Shown: positions 8,907 to 19,570, counted from the stretch's first letter. The stretch: 64,000 nt of DNA from Symsagittifera roscoffensis (GCF_963678635.1 NC_087064.1:40150530-40214529); one strand, 5' to 3'. The notes: generated by a model from the sequence alone, not told the origin. Translations and numbers: made by a program.

Positions 8907-11066
8907 TTGCAAAAAAACGAAACATCACCCCGACTAGAATGCAAATATGCAGTAAAAACTGACGTTGAACAATCACAGATAAACAATCTACAACACTTCC
9001 CACTTTATTTAGATTGTCAAAATAATCACTATGAAGTTGACCTACTTGGAACATCAACTTTTAAACCAATCCCATATTCACAATGGATAAAAAATAACAC
9101 CCAACAAAAAAGAGTAAAACAACACTCGCATAAAAAAGATCTTTTTCCACTAATTGAAAAAGAAAACCTAACTGATAAAATAAATTTATCAGGACCACAA
9201 ACAAACGATTCAAAATACACAATAAATCAAATATTTGACCTTCATGACCCACTTGATACAATTCCTTTATCTAAATTAGAAATAGAAAACATTTTTCTCC
9301 CCCCAACAAAAACAATTACAATTTCAACCTTGAAACAATACCAAAATCTTGACCCAGTAATTAGACAACTAAAATCATGGCACAAATATAAAACTAAACC
9401 CGTCAAGGCAGATACAACTATTTTAGGAAATAAAACACTCCTCCGATATTTTCGAAAATTCAATAATACAACAATTAACGAAAACACAGACCTTCTAGAA
9501 TACAAATTAAATGAATCTACAGTTCCCTGTCTCCCTCTAAGTATGATTCTCATAGCTTTTAATTTTTCACATACACAAAATATTAAAGGACACTCTGGAT
9601 CAGAGAAAACATATTCAAATTTCATACAAAACTTTTATTTCCCAAATGCACCAATTTGGATAAAAGTACTATGCAATGATTGTATAGTATTTCAACTAAA
9701 TAAACCTTATCCAAATCAAAAACAAATAGCACAAAAACAAGACTTTAAAGGACAAATTTTGTACTTTAACCACCGTATCTCCTTTGATACAAAAGGACCA
9801 ATTTCACCCTCATCCGAAGGAAACTCCTACATTATGGTAATTGTTGACGCGTTTACACATTATGTAGCACTTAACCCAGTACCACATTGTAACGCTTATT
9901 ACGCTTACACAACACTCTATGAACACTGGATAGCCAAATTCGGACTACCAGAAATTTTAGTTACAGACAACGGTACAGAATTCATAAATAATGAAATCAT
10001 CACACTATGTCATCTATATAACATCAAACACAAACCACGTACATCTCACTCACCTTGGACAAACGGCTTAGTCGAAGGTATGAACCGTTCATTACAAGAA
10101 TATCTCAGATGTATCATCAATGGAAATGATACAAGATACACCGAATGGTCAGCAGATGTAAAATTATTTCCCTTAGCATATAATTCACAAATTACGACAA
10201 CTCTAGGAATGTCACCATATGAAATGGTTTTTAACCAAAAGCCACGCAAACCAATAATGTTTACAGCAAACTCTCATAAAAACGCACAAGGTTATTGTCA
10301 ACCAAATAAAGACTCAATCTGTTATAACCTACCTTTACATACACACGATGAAGATCATTTTCATCACCCACAAATTCTTAAATTAGCCTCCGGTACACAC
10401 ACCGAATGGATTTTAAACAGAGATAAAAAACACAATGAAATTTACCAAAAAGTAACAAAAAAGTTGTTACAAAGGCAAAACATTAATGAACAAATAAATT
10501 CACGCTTTACACCAGCCTCCGATTTAAAAATTGGAACATTTGTTTTAATACCCAATTTTAATACTCAAAGAGGAATTTCAAAAAAATTACAACCCCTTCG
10601 TAAAGGAACATACCAAATAATTGCAAAACCCACTGATGTCACATATAAAATCACCGACTCAGACAAAAAAGAAATCGTTCAACACCGAAATAACCTATTA
10701 CCTTATTATCCAAAAGAATACGCACTCCGCGAGCTAACTCAATTATATTCTTTTACAGGTTTACAAGTTATTCAAAATGACCCACATACGGAAAATACAA
10801 CAAAGGAACAAAAAGATTTTCACCTCAAAAACCAAATAACAAAATCAACCACCACAAAAAACAATACAAAAAACCTAGATCAAAATACATCTCAAAAAGA
10901 AAGAAAAAATAGAAAAATGACAGAACAAATAATACCCCAAGAACAAATCGACAAATCAGGACATAGAGAGTCTTCACGACTTAGAAATCAACCACGTAAA
11001 AATTATAAATTATTCATCCCACAATCTAAAATATTAAAGAAAGTTGAATTTCAAAAACAACTTTAA
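8907..11066 (+). CDS. Ty3/gypsy integrase polyprotein fragment (RNase H end + integrase)
   Basis: The frame is open from a TAA at 8895. The TTG at 8907 is not a true start, because the frame is the truncated tail of pol. The first ~70 residues ('ETSPRLECKYAV' and 'NNLQHFPLYLDC') match the end of RNase H in the copy at 42109-42360. An H2C2 zinc-binding module follows at about 215-265 ('HTQNIKGHSG' and 'CNDC'). The DDE core comes next: Asp ~294 in 'SFDTKGP', Asp ~354 in 'VTDNGTEF', and Glu ~390 in 'NGLVEGMNRSLQEYL', a D-x35-E spacing. The C-terminal ~150 residues are basic and N/K/T-rich ('SSRLRNQPRKNYKLF'). In the intact element it would insert cDNA into host DNA. All catalytic residues look intact although the element is truncated. 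Confidence 0.9.
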   Translation: MQKNETSPRLECKYAVKTDVEQSQINNLQHFPLYLDCQNNHYEVDLLGTSTFKPIPYSQWIKNNTQQKRVKQHSHKKDLFPLIEKENLTDKINLSGPQTNDSKYTINQIFDLHDPLDTIPLSKLEIENIFLPPTKTITISTLKQYQNLDPVIRQLKSWHKYKTKPVKADTTILGNKTLLRYFRKFNNTTINENTDLLEYKLNESTVPCLPLSMILIAFNFSHTQNIKGHSGSEKTYSNFIQNFYFPNAPIWIKVLCNDCIVFQLNKPYPNQKQIAQKQDFKGQILYFNHRISFDTKGPISPSSEGNSYIMVIVDAFTHYVALNPVPHCNAYYAYTTLYEHWIAKFGLPEILVTDNGTEFINNEIITLCHLYNIKHKPRTSHSPWTNGLVEGMNRSLQEYLRCIINGNDTRYTEWSADVKLFPLAYNSQITTTLGMSPYEMVFNQKPRKPIMFTANSHKNAQGYCQPNKDSICYNLPLHTHDEDHFHHPQILKLASGTHTEWILNRDKKHNEIYQKVTKKLLQRQNINEQINSRFTPASDLKIGTFVLIPNFNTQRGISKKLQPLRKGTYQIIAKPTDVTYKITDSDKKEIVQHRNNLLPYYPKEYALRELTQLYSFTGLQVIQNDPHTENTTKEQKDFHLKNQITKSTTTKNNTKNLDQNTSQKERKNRKMTEQIIPQEQIDKSGHRESSRLRNQPRKNYKLFIPQSKILKKVEFQKQL

Positions 11067-11887
11067 TTCTACATTTAATAATCTTTGCACCTCTGAAACA
11101 TTTTACACTTTCATTTCTCAAAATAACATGCTGACAAACACGCAGCGATTCTAGTTCAAAATTAGCCAATAGGATTCATCCAATCCGTCACCTTCTATAA
11201 CTCTAACACAAACCAACTAAACGAAAAATATTAAACTCCAGGCATATCTATAACTATAACTTTACGACCTCCAGGTCAAAAATAAGCAAACCACTCCAAC
11301 TTGACAACTAAAATAAATATCACCATAATATCATAACCCTCCCTTATCTAATAAACCAAAGATCAACAATATTTCCCCAACTCAGACCTCAAATATCCCC
11401 CAAACAAATATGTTAAATTAGCCTAAAGTAAAAGAACGACCATTTTAATTAGCCTAAAGTATAAAAATCTCAAAAATACCCCAGATCATTTGACAAATGA
11501 AAATAAAGACAAAGAAGACCTCCCGATCACCATAAAAATTGCCCCCAACAATTTTTCACAAAACTCAACCCACTTGTCAAAAAACCAATAAATAATCCGA
11601 CCACACTTGAAAATTGCCCCAAACAACAAAAAATATTCGATCAAGAAGTCATTTCGTAAATGCTCTTCTCTCAATCAGTCACTATAATTATCACAAACCT
11701 CAAACAATTTTTTACGATACTTAAGACTTTTATAATATTTCTTTTTGATATCTTTGAATCTTTTGTAATAATCTTAATCATTTTTTGCATTATTTTTTAA
11801 ATTTTCTATACCCTATTTGAACTATACCTCCTACTTTCAAAAGCTATTGACTATATCCACAGGTACGATTCACAAAAACTTATCTAA
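11067..11887 (+). other. Non-coding spacer between integrase and downstream frames
   Basis: No supported gene. A short direct repeat, 'ttagcctaaagta', occurs near 11415 and 11450. The region probably holds untranslated or regulatory sequence for the downstream (subgenomic) part of the element. Confidence 0.45.
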
Positions 11888-12076
11888 ATGATACGAACCA
11901 TTTTTAGTAGAACCGATATTTTTTTACTATTTGTAATTTTTATAACATTTCTCTCATCCCTCATCTTGACAATATGCAAATGTATAAAAAAAGCAATCAT
12001 CACATTCGCCCTAGCAACAATTCTCCTAATTCTTTTTTTAGAAGAATACTATAATAAACATAAACTTTTTCACTAA
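11888..12076 (+). CDS. Small hydrophobic protein, 62 aa, two predicted membrane segments
   Basis: ATG at 11888, stop at 12074-12076. After a short polar N-terminus (MIRTIFSRTD) come two hydrophobic stretches, about residues 11-30 ('IFLLFVIFITFLSSL') and 37-52 ('ITFALATILLILFL'), separated by a Cys/Lys-rich turn (CKCIKK). It sits between integrase and the envelope-like gene on the same strand. It could be a small accessory membrane protein, or a chance frame in AT-rich sequence. I do not recognise a family. Confidence 0.35.
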   Translation: MIRTIFSRTDIFLLFVIFITFLSSLILTICKCIKKAIITFALATILLILFLEEYYNKHKLFH

Positions 12077-12156
12077 AAGAATAGACCAAAAAAGCTATCA
12101 AAAATTGCTACCCAACAGTCACATAGTCAGTCTTCACCGACATCATCCCAAGATAA

Positions 12157-13227
12157 CCCAACAACACCTTTAACTACCAAAATCCTCAAACATCTACACG
12201 GATTTCCTCTCAAGATAACCCATATACCTTTGAAGAACGACACGCTCGCTTATCAGAACCACTAGAACCAGTTCAACGAGAAGCACCTCTAAGCGAACCA
12301 ACATATAACTTATACCCAACACTACCACAAGAATTAAGTAGAATAAGAAATCCTAGTCAAAACCAAAATACAGTCGAAATAAATAGACAAATTATACATC
12401 CTCGACGAAACAGAAATTTTCAAACTCCCCGAGTTCATTTTGATATACCTCAATCACCATCACAAAACACTCCAGAAAACCCCATTGGTATATTACCAGA
12501 AACCCCTACGCTTCTTTCACAACGTAGCACCTCAAGCCTACCATCAGATTACTTAGGTTCAACACCAACATCTGAACAAATACGTGAAAATCCCTTTAAC
12601 CCCCCAAACCAGGCATCACGACTACCATATTGGACAACACATTCATTTACACAAGGTGAACTAAATTTAGTCAATGATCCAATAGATATTTCTACGGATA
12701 CAACAACATCCTCATCACTACCAGAAACATTATCACTACCATCAACACCATCAATAAGCCAGATTTCACCACCACCTTTTAACTTAAATTTCCCAAATAA
12801 CCTCGACGCTAGATATCGAGAACAATCATCAACAAATATTCCTTTAAGACTAGACTGGAATACATTCAAGGCACCTCCACCATTATTTGGACAACACCTA
12901 GAAAGTAACCGACTCCACAATTGGGCACTAAATAGACTACAATATAGACAAGACATTCACGAAGACATTCGTGCTCATAACATCCAAATACTCCAACAGA
13001 ATAGTCTACAATTAAAATTTGAAATCACGGTTAAATTAAACAACATTACTCAACATCCCTATCCATTAAATCCACCAAATATAACAGCTCAATCCCTACC
13101 ACCACCATTTATAACAACTGAAGTAATATACAAATACGACAGATATACTAAAAAGACAATTGGTTACATCACATTTTATAACCCATACTCAGGATTGTCA
13201 TACACATGTATATTCTATAAATTTTAA
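12157..13227 (+). CDS. Unknown 356-codon open frame without ATG, P/S/T-rich
   Basis: Open from just after TAA at 12154-12156 to TAA at 13225-13227 with no in-frame ATG, yet with the same A/C-rich codon use as integrase and env. The N-terminal part is rich in Pro, Ser, Thr and Gln ('PLEPVQREAPLSEP' and 'SLPETLSLPSTPSISQ'). The C-terminal ~120 residues are more globular ('RLDWNTFKAPPPLFGQHL', 'LKFEITVKLNNITQHP', and 'IYKYDRYTKKTIGYITFY'). Just upstream, another frame contains 'SSPTSSQDNP', similar to 'SSQDNP' inside this one, hinting at an old frameshift or a spliced leader exon supplying the start. Function unknown. Its end overlaps the start of the envelope frame. Confidence 0.6.
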   Translation, partial: PNNTFNYQNPQTSTRISSQDNPYTFEERHARLSEPLEPVQREAPLSEPTYNLYPTLPQELSRIRNPSQNQNTVEINRQIIHPRRNRNFQTPRVHFDIPQSPSQNTPENPIGILPETPTLLSQRSTSSLPSDYLGSTPTSEQIRENPFNPPNQASRLPYWTTHSFTQGELNLVNDPIDISTDTTTSSSLPETLSLPSTPSISQISPPPFNLNFPNNLDARYREQSSTNIPLRLDWNTFKAPPPLFGQHLESNRLHNWALNRLQYRQDIHEDIRAHNIQILQQNSLQLKFEITVKLNNITQHPYPLNPPNITAQSLPPPFITTEVIYKYDRYTKKTIGYITFYNPYSGLSYTCIFYKF

Positions 13228-15824
13228 TTTTTCTCCAACTCCTTTTTCTAATAACCTCAAATCAAAACATAAACCCTTCCCCCCGCACAGGACCACAAGA
13301 TTTATTAGTAACACATTACGATTGTGAAGAAAACGAACAAAAAACACTACACAAATATGCAATAAATCAAGTATCACAATGCGAAACAGAACCACAAGCC
13401 ATAGAAACAACAAATGTAATAGCGACACTCTATTCAAAAGCCCGAGCAACTACAGTTATAGTATATAAATTCACAGCAACATTTTCTGAAAAGAAAGTAC
13501 ATTGTTCACAAGTCTCAAACGGAAATAAAAACCGACTTGACCATGAATCATTCTACCAGAGTAATATAGAACGACTTTTACATCTCAATCCCGAAGATTG
13601 TAAAAACGAGTTACTCCGACTAAACATCACAAAAAATAAAAACACAGATAGAAAGTTAGTATATTTCCAAGTTTTTTCAGATTCTGTACATCAAGCAGAA
13701 CTTGAAAGATATCAAGGACATATAAAATTAGATGAAAAGTACCCATATAACGGCGCACACGGACGATTAACCTATGACATGCACGATAAACAATGGATAC
13801 CACACATTGGTATAAATAACCCATCAAACTGCAAAGCAGACACAAAAAATAAAGCATACCAAGAAATAATGTTTTTCGATTGGAAAATACAACTCGAAAA
13901 AATTCAACTCACACGAGATTTATCAGACAACACAATGATCTATCAAGGAATTAGATTACCTTGTAAAAACGACCAAGGCTATTGTGACCCTACAACAAGA
14001 ACACAAGCAACAATTGTTTGGTTCCCCGAAGACACATGTACAACATTTCAAGTAGCAAAAATACACGCTCGTATGATAAAATTTCACGAAAAATATTTTA
14101 TACAATCAATACCATATGAACAAGTAAATCCATTACGAAAAATAAGTTCTAATTTTAGAAACATTCATAATATAGAAAATAAATTAACACGTTTTCAAAT
14201 ATATCAAGAAACAGAACTTGCATGTAAATACAGAAACCCACTTCACAAAACACAATACTCCGAAATACTAGTTGAATACGAAAAAGGATTCGACATGACC
14301 ACTGGAAAAACAAAAGTCGACCCATACGCCACAAGTCATCCTCCAAATGAAGGAACATCATACATACCAGTTCATTTTCAAAAAAATACAGGTCAACCTG
14401 GTGGACATTTAAAGCCCCAAGACGATCAAAGCACACGTTTACAAGAACTATCACTAATGAATAGTACATATTTCGGTAAAATCCACTATGATATTCACTT
14501 AGATATGAAACTAGACTACACGATTAGCCAAATTTTTCAAGAAATGTCACTCTCTGAATTAGAAACACTACACCAACTATGCGAATTAGAAAGAACACAA
14601 ATATTACAATCACTTGCACTAGCAGTATTAAAAATACCCTACGCAGGATATTTACTATCAGGAAATAGATCAAATTTTTTAGACTATGAAGGAAACATTT
14701 TATGGTTTTATACTTGTACCAAAAAAGTATCACCACTATACGTTTTTGAAGACAAACGATGCTATAAAAGAATCCCTATCTTTTATAAGAACAAAGTACA
14801 TTTCGTTGACACACTTTCAAGAAGAACCTATTTCTGGGATACCGCAGTCCCATGTGGATCAGAAAATAGCCACAATGTAGTACAACTAAACCCTGATGAA
14901 GATAAATATTACCTTCTCACCCCATATCCCACATTAATGCAATCACTCAAAAAATTTTCACCAGAAAGCATTCGCGCTATCGCTCGAAACCCAAATATAG
15001 ACTTACAATCAATAGGAATATACTCAAAATCAGATATTCAACATCACATTAGAACACAACAATTCCAAGAACTATTAACACAAATGGACACAATACAAAG
15101 ACAATCAATTGACCAAAACTTACGCAAACTTGCCGAAACCGCAGGATTTGCAGACATCTATACGCAAGACTATAGCGGATATTTTAAAGACATTAAAGAT
15201 TATATATATCTAAACGGTGAAAAATACCGTCCCCAAGATATATCACCTATCAATATTTTTAGCTTTGTTACACTCAAGAATGAAATTCTTGATTTTCTAG
15301 GATGGCCCTACTACATCTTAGAAAAACTGACTATTTTATACGCAATGTTTAACTTTATTGGATTTCTTTTTTCATTCTTAAAAGGAATCTATAACACATG
15401 TGCTATACACACACAAGTCAATAGACAAGCAAGTGTAGCACGCATACTATTTGCAGGATTTTTTGGAATTTTTTCTACATCAATAAACAAAATTCTTTTA
15501 GATGCACAAATAAAAGAATACAACACAAAAATAGCAACAAGACAGAACACATACGACGAAGAACATAACAATGTAGACACAACGCCAACAGCACCACAGT
15601 TACCACCCCTACCACATAACCATCCATTATCCCTAGTCCCACGTAATTTTCGAAACTTAGCAATAACACATAATCCAAATTTTAGACCAACCATATCACA
15701 AAGTCCCATCCAACATATAATGACACGCCACTCACAAGATGAAAATACTTATGAACAAATTATAGAACAACCCCATACCACCGCTTTTCAGTCTCAAAAT
15801 AATAATTTTTTTAGCCCACGATGA
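13218..15824 (+). CDS. Envelope-like glycoprotein (resembles chuvirus/class III-type glycoproteins captured by retroelements)
   Basis: The frame is open from after TAA (13215-13217) to TGA at 15822-15824 (869 codons). It opens with a hydrophobic leader ('LIFLQLLFLITS') that looks like a signal peptide, but has no ATG before about residue 187, so the start probably comes from splicing or was lost. The ectodomain of ~690 residues is Cys-bearing, including 'CELERTQILQSLALA', 'GYLLSGNRSNFLDYEG' and 'CYKRIPIFY'. A membrane segment lies at about 700-724 ('ILYAMFNFIGFLFSFL'), followed by a ~140-residue Pro/His/Asn-rich tail. The 'CELERTQIL...SGNRS' block recalls chuvirus glycoproteins found as env in arthropod and other invertebrate retroelements. 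It is more than 2.6 kb without a stop, suggesting recent constraint. Family assignment is from memory. Confidence 0.65.
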
Positions 15825-16666
15825 GCCGACAACTTGGATCCCTACACCGTTCAAATTCCCACCCAACCAACCTCACTACTCCAATTACAATAATACCACT
15901 TTTTGCTTTCCCGCCACCCGATTTCCCAACCAGTAATGTAACATCAGGCATGAATTCCGATACTAATTCACACATCTCAGTTTTATATTGCACATCACAA
16001 CTCAATAACCCGAATATTGAAACCCCCGATGAATTTGCCGACTCTGAACCATCTCCATCCAATAATTTTCACACCAACCCCTCAATTTTTTCCCACCCCC
16101 CTTTTCAACCAATGCTACCAAAAAACACCGTCCTCACCAATTCTACACCCTCTTATGCTTCCCAAGTCACTCCAACCTATTCTTCACATCATTCAGACCG
16201 ATCATCCAATTCTCCAGATACCCCCCAAATCTCCCCAGAACTAGATAATTTTATTACATTACAACAACAACCCTACCACCTTGATACCCCCACCATAAAC
16301 CAAATTTCATCCACAATAGATTCATCCAACCCTCCTACCCCTACACCCTCTTCAATTTATACCGAATCATTAGCACCATCATCCACATCTACTGAATCTT
16401 CACTCAGCACTAATAGAGCTTACCGCACTTTTAAAAGAAAGTTCCCCAACCATCCTTTCCCAGCAAAACCAGGAACAGCCCGTGAATATATAAATCACCC
16501 AAATCACACTAATACAAAAGAATTTTTAGCTATCAACTTACCCTCATTTCCACAATACACCTTAAACACCCCTCACGACACTAACGAGACACGTAACTTT
16601 GTAGACGAACACGTTTTAATGCCTACCCTTCCTTGGACGTTGGACCTCATATTATCATTTTACTAA
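15821..16666 (+). CDS. Unknown S/T/P-rich protein, overlaps env stop as ATGA
   Basis: ATG at 15821 overlaps the env stop TGA (15822-15824) in the tetranucleotide ATGA, an arrangement typical of termination-reinitiation. The product of 281 residues is very rich in Ser, Thr, Pro and Asn for about 210 residues. A basic segment follows ('TFKRKFPNHPFPAKPG'), then a more ordered tail ('DEHVLMPTLPWTLDLILSF'). There is no signal peptide or recognisable domain. The same strand, codon bias and immediate overlap argue that it is a gene of the element. The next frame overlaps its 3' end, so it may have been longer before a frameshift. Confidence 0.55.
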   Translation: MSRQLGSLHRSNSHPTNLTTPITIIPLFAFPPPDFPTSNVTSGMNSDTNSHISVLYCTSQLNNPNIETPDEFADSEPSPSNNFHTNPSIFSHPPFQPMLPKNTVLTNSTPSYASQVTPTYSSHHSDRSSNSPDTPQISPELDNFITLQQQPYHLDTPTINQISSTIDSSNPPTPTPSSIYTESLAPSSTSTESSLSTNRAYRTFKRKFPNHPFPAKPGTAREYINHPNHTNTKEFLAINLPSFPQYTLNTPHDTNETRNFVDEHVLMPTLPWTLDLILSFY

Positions 16667-17174
16667 TCCCCTTTGCTTACCTTTATCTAACACTCACATC
16701 GATATAGAACGAAATAAGGACATGCTATATCGACTCACTACACCACTAACACCTAGACAATTTACTTACATCGGATATAAAAAATCACTAAAAACATACA
16801 CTGCACCCCGAGCTAACGAATATACGCTAGAATATTACGATCATAACATCATCAGAACTAACCAAGATCAATTCTTAGACGACGATCGCTTCGTTAACCC
16901 ACAAATCACAGAAAAATTTTTCATTAAAACACCATATGTATTTACACTCAATATCTTTGACCGCAAATTTGACCACATCATTTCAGAAGCACTAACAGAC
17001 ACACAAGCTTACGAAAGTTTTAAAGAACGCTTCCAAATATTTTCACAAACAAACTCACACATATACATATTATCGTTTTATCCAAAATCATTTCGACCTA
17101 CACACCCCCTCCAGACAACCACACCACCGTTTTCAATTCATCAATTCCAAATACACCTCACCATTCTTTCTTAA
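16623..17174 (+). pseudogene. Accessory frame 2 of the element, frame-linked to neighbours
   Basis: This frame is open from before 16623; an ATG at 16722 is available. It contains 'RLTTPLTPRQFTYIGYKK', 'NEYTLEYYDHNIIRTNQDQF' and 'FDRKFDHIISEALT'. It overlaps the end of the preceding 281-residue frame and the start of the following one (16996-17568), each in a different frame and each step by +1. Protein-like sequence passes from one frame to the next, so I infer one gene broken by two single-base indels, or an element using programmed shifts. No known domain. Confidence 0.45.
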
Positions 17175-17568
17175 CTTCACATATTGCATTAAAGATACTA
17201 ACCTTCATGGTATTCTTCGAAATTATGATCCCATAACCCAAATGTATATTTTTTGTCCCATCACCAAGACCTTCAACGCAGAAGAATCCCGACCCTTTCT
17301 TCTCCCACACGAATTTGTTCAACCTATAGAAATCCCCATTTTAGAATTCATCCACAACACTAAATTCAATCACAAATTATATAATCTAATCCAAAACACA
17401 CCTTATGAGTTTGCAGTTGGCACTGAAGAACTAACCACCATTAAAGCACTTCAATTGCTTTGGCCACTGCTTCAAACTAAAAATATCATCCGCATCTTAG
17501 CTAAATTACTAACAACTTCAGATCTAATCCACGACATCTTCCCCCACGGTTTCTTCCCCGACGACTAA
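16996..17568 (+). pseudogene. Accessory frame 3 of the element (C-terminal part)
   Basis: Open from 16996 to TAA at 17566-17568, with ATG at 17242 internal to protein-like sequence. It contains 'FNAEESRPFLLPHEFVQ', 'NTPYEFAVGTEELTTIK' and 'IIRILAKLLTTSDLIHDIF', ending in an acidic 'FFPDD'. Probably the C-terminus of the protein begun in the two preceding frames. No homologue recognised. A consensus splice donor follows the stop. Confidence 0.45.
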
Positions 17569-17571
17569 TAG

Positions 17572-17648
17572 GTAAGTATGAACTATACATATTATTAACT
17601 AGTTATTAAAATTAGAAACTAACCATTCTTTATTCATGTCTTCTTTAG
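17572..17648 (+). other. Candidate 77-nt intron just after the last accessory frame
   Basis: Sequence ag|GTAAGT begins at 17572. A branch-point-like 'aaactaac' lies near 17615-17622, and a pyrimidine-rich 'cttctttAG' ends at 17648. All three intron signals are close to consensus and in the element's sense strand. It would lie in a 3' UTR unless an alternative frame is used. Confidence 0.4.
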
Positions 17649-19160
17649 AATTTTAGCCTTCATCCAACGATCATCTGAAAAATTCACAAAAGAAAATGAA
17701 AATTGAAAACTTCTTCAAACTGTTTAAAACTCTATAAATTTTTTGCACCAAATAATTAAATAAAAATAATACCAATGCAATAATTTAATTTATAAATTTT
17801 TTCCCAAATGCAGTAGTTCAAATAATGATGAAAATTTGTAACTTAATTTTCCCCAACAACTAGCAGTAAAATTGAAATTCTATGTAGTAAATTAATAAGA
17901 AGCAAATGCAGTACCAACCTTTTGATATTTTCATTCACTCGCACAAGAATTCTATCCAAATTCGCACAGCTCGCCCACGAAGAATTGTTTAAATAATGAA
18001 TTTCAGTTTCAAGCTTTCACACTCAACAACTCTAACACACGATAACAAGTTTCAAACTTTCCTTTAACCCGGTTGGAAAGGAATTATATACTAAACAAAA
18101 CTAACCAATGCAGCTTACTAAACACCACAACACATAGCATAACAGCATGACTAAGAAAAGGAAACCAACGGTACCCAAACCGGATTAACCCAGTTTAAAA
18201 CTGGATAATTTATTCTTTTGAAGACTATTATAAAGTCTAAGAAAGAAATAATAAAACACAAAAAAGTCGAAAGACAAACCCATACCACAAACAATTTGAT
18301 TTTTGAAAAAAGGACACAACCAACAAAACATAAGAAAAACCACAACAAACCCAACATAAAACGTTGTCACATCACAGGACCTCTCACAAAAACCGCATGC
18401 AATCATACTCCCACTCCTGGCCTAACCCACCAGAAGAGGACGTCCTGAGCATGCTCTATAGCTGGCCTAACCCACCGCGCTACATCCACGCTTTGTGACA
18501 CACACTCCTATTTTTAATAAGAGCTACTCAAGGGTGAGTAACTCTTCAAAATAACTGAACTAAAACAAAAAAGCTTTTGTGAAAACAACTAACCAAAATC
18601 ATAATTAAAAAACATTAAACTAATAAAAGTTTTATAAAATGTAAATTATATTATGCAATATATAGATCAGCATACAACACCAAAGACGAACATCCAAAGA
18701 CAAAATGAACCCACTACACTCGAAAAAGAATGGCCAACCACAATCAATATGCCGCCCACAATCACAACTCAAAGGATTTAGAGTACGACTTGACTTCGCA
18801 GAAAAGGACTTCATTGAACTAGACCAATGACCACCTCGATGTTCAAGTATACGTACAGATCCGAGTAACCAGGCATCCCCTCCACGCACAATCTCCACGC
18901 CATTCCCAGACAAGATCAAAACACAAAGAAGTTCTCATCAATGAAACAAAAAACCTGACATAGCCAACCATTCTGAAATCAGATTTGAGTTTGTTGCGAA
19001 AACCCAGTCGTTGTCATGAGAAGACACAACGATCGAACCTGGAACTTCTCTAACAAGAGAACCCAGAAGAAATATGATGTTCGCCAAACACCAACGTCCA
19101 TCATCCATCCTTTGAATTACAGAAAGACTATTCTAAAAAACTCTGCAAAACCCGGATGGG
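17649..19160 (+). other. 3' non-coding region of the element
   Basis: About 1.5 kb of AT-rich sequence before the 3' LTR without a supported gene. The phrase 'tggcctaacccacc' occurs twice (near 18419 and 18463). A 'cccggatggg' stretch directly precedes the LTR, where the polypurine tract would be, but it is a weak one. Confidence 0.5.
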
Positions 19161-19570
19161 TGGAACCTGATCTAAACTACATTTTATGATTGGATAAATT
19201 AGATATTTTACCAATGTAAAGTATTTAATATTAACCAATCATGATCCATCTGACTAACAATCCACTTATTTGTAAGTGCTGAAATTACTTGTAATTTCAG
19301 CACCAGAGAGATTTGAATTTAACTTAGAAATTAGTTGACTCTCCAAGAAGACTTCAGCAACCGCAATAAACCAGTATACCCTAGATCTATTGAGCCTAGC
19401 AGAGACTAGTTAAACAACCTGAGACTAGATAGTATAAGAGTAAGATTAGGATTGGTATTAGACTAAGAAGTTGCACGAATCTATCCGGCCGAAAATAAGA
19501 TAGCGTGACGAGCAGACGGTGTACCCTATCCGAAATTACTCTATGAGTTATACACTTCGGTCCTAACTCA
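19161..19570 (+). repeat. Family A 3' LTR (410 bp)
   Basis: It begins TGGAACCTGATCTAAAC and ends CTAACTCA, with TG...CA termini. It aligns along its length with the reverse complement of 49912-50317, the 5' LTR of the other copy. An internal near-palindrome, 'gtgctgaaattac/gtaatttcagcac', lies near 19278-19304. ATAC follows directly. Confidence 0.88.

Larger units (their letters stand above)
8830..19570 (+). mobile_element. Family A Ty3/gypsy-like env-bearing retroelement, 5'-half deleted
   Basis: The left end is the LTR terminus TGGAACCTGATCTAAAC (about 19 bp kept). This is followed by ~70 bp of unassigned sequence and then directly by the end of RNase H. The right end is a complete LTR (19161-19570) ending in CTCA. 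ATAC flanks both sides, so the original insertion ends survive while the rest of the 5' LTR, gag, protease, RT and most of RNase H were lost. The remaining order is RNase H tail-integrase (8907-11066), small membrane frame (11888), long ATG-less frame (12157), envelope-like gene (13218), three accessory frames (15821-17568), 3' non-coding region, LTR. It is antisense to TrxR. Coding frames are strongly A/C-rich with T/G-poor codons. Confidence 0.85.

Noticed and set aside
12549-12956. Minus-strand frames across the 12-16 kb region
   Set aside because: They are antisense to plus-strand frames with consistent A/C-rich codon bias and have no domain features.
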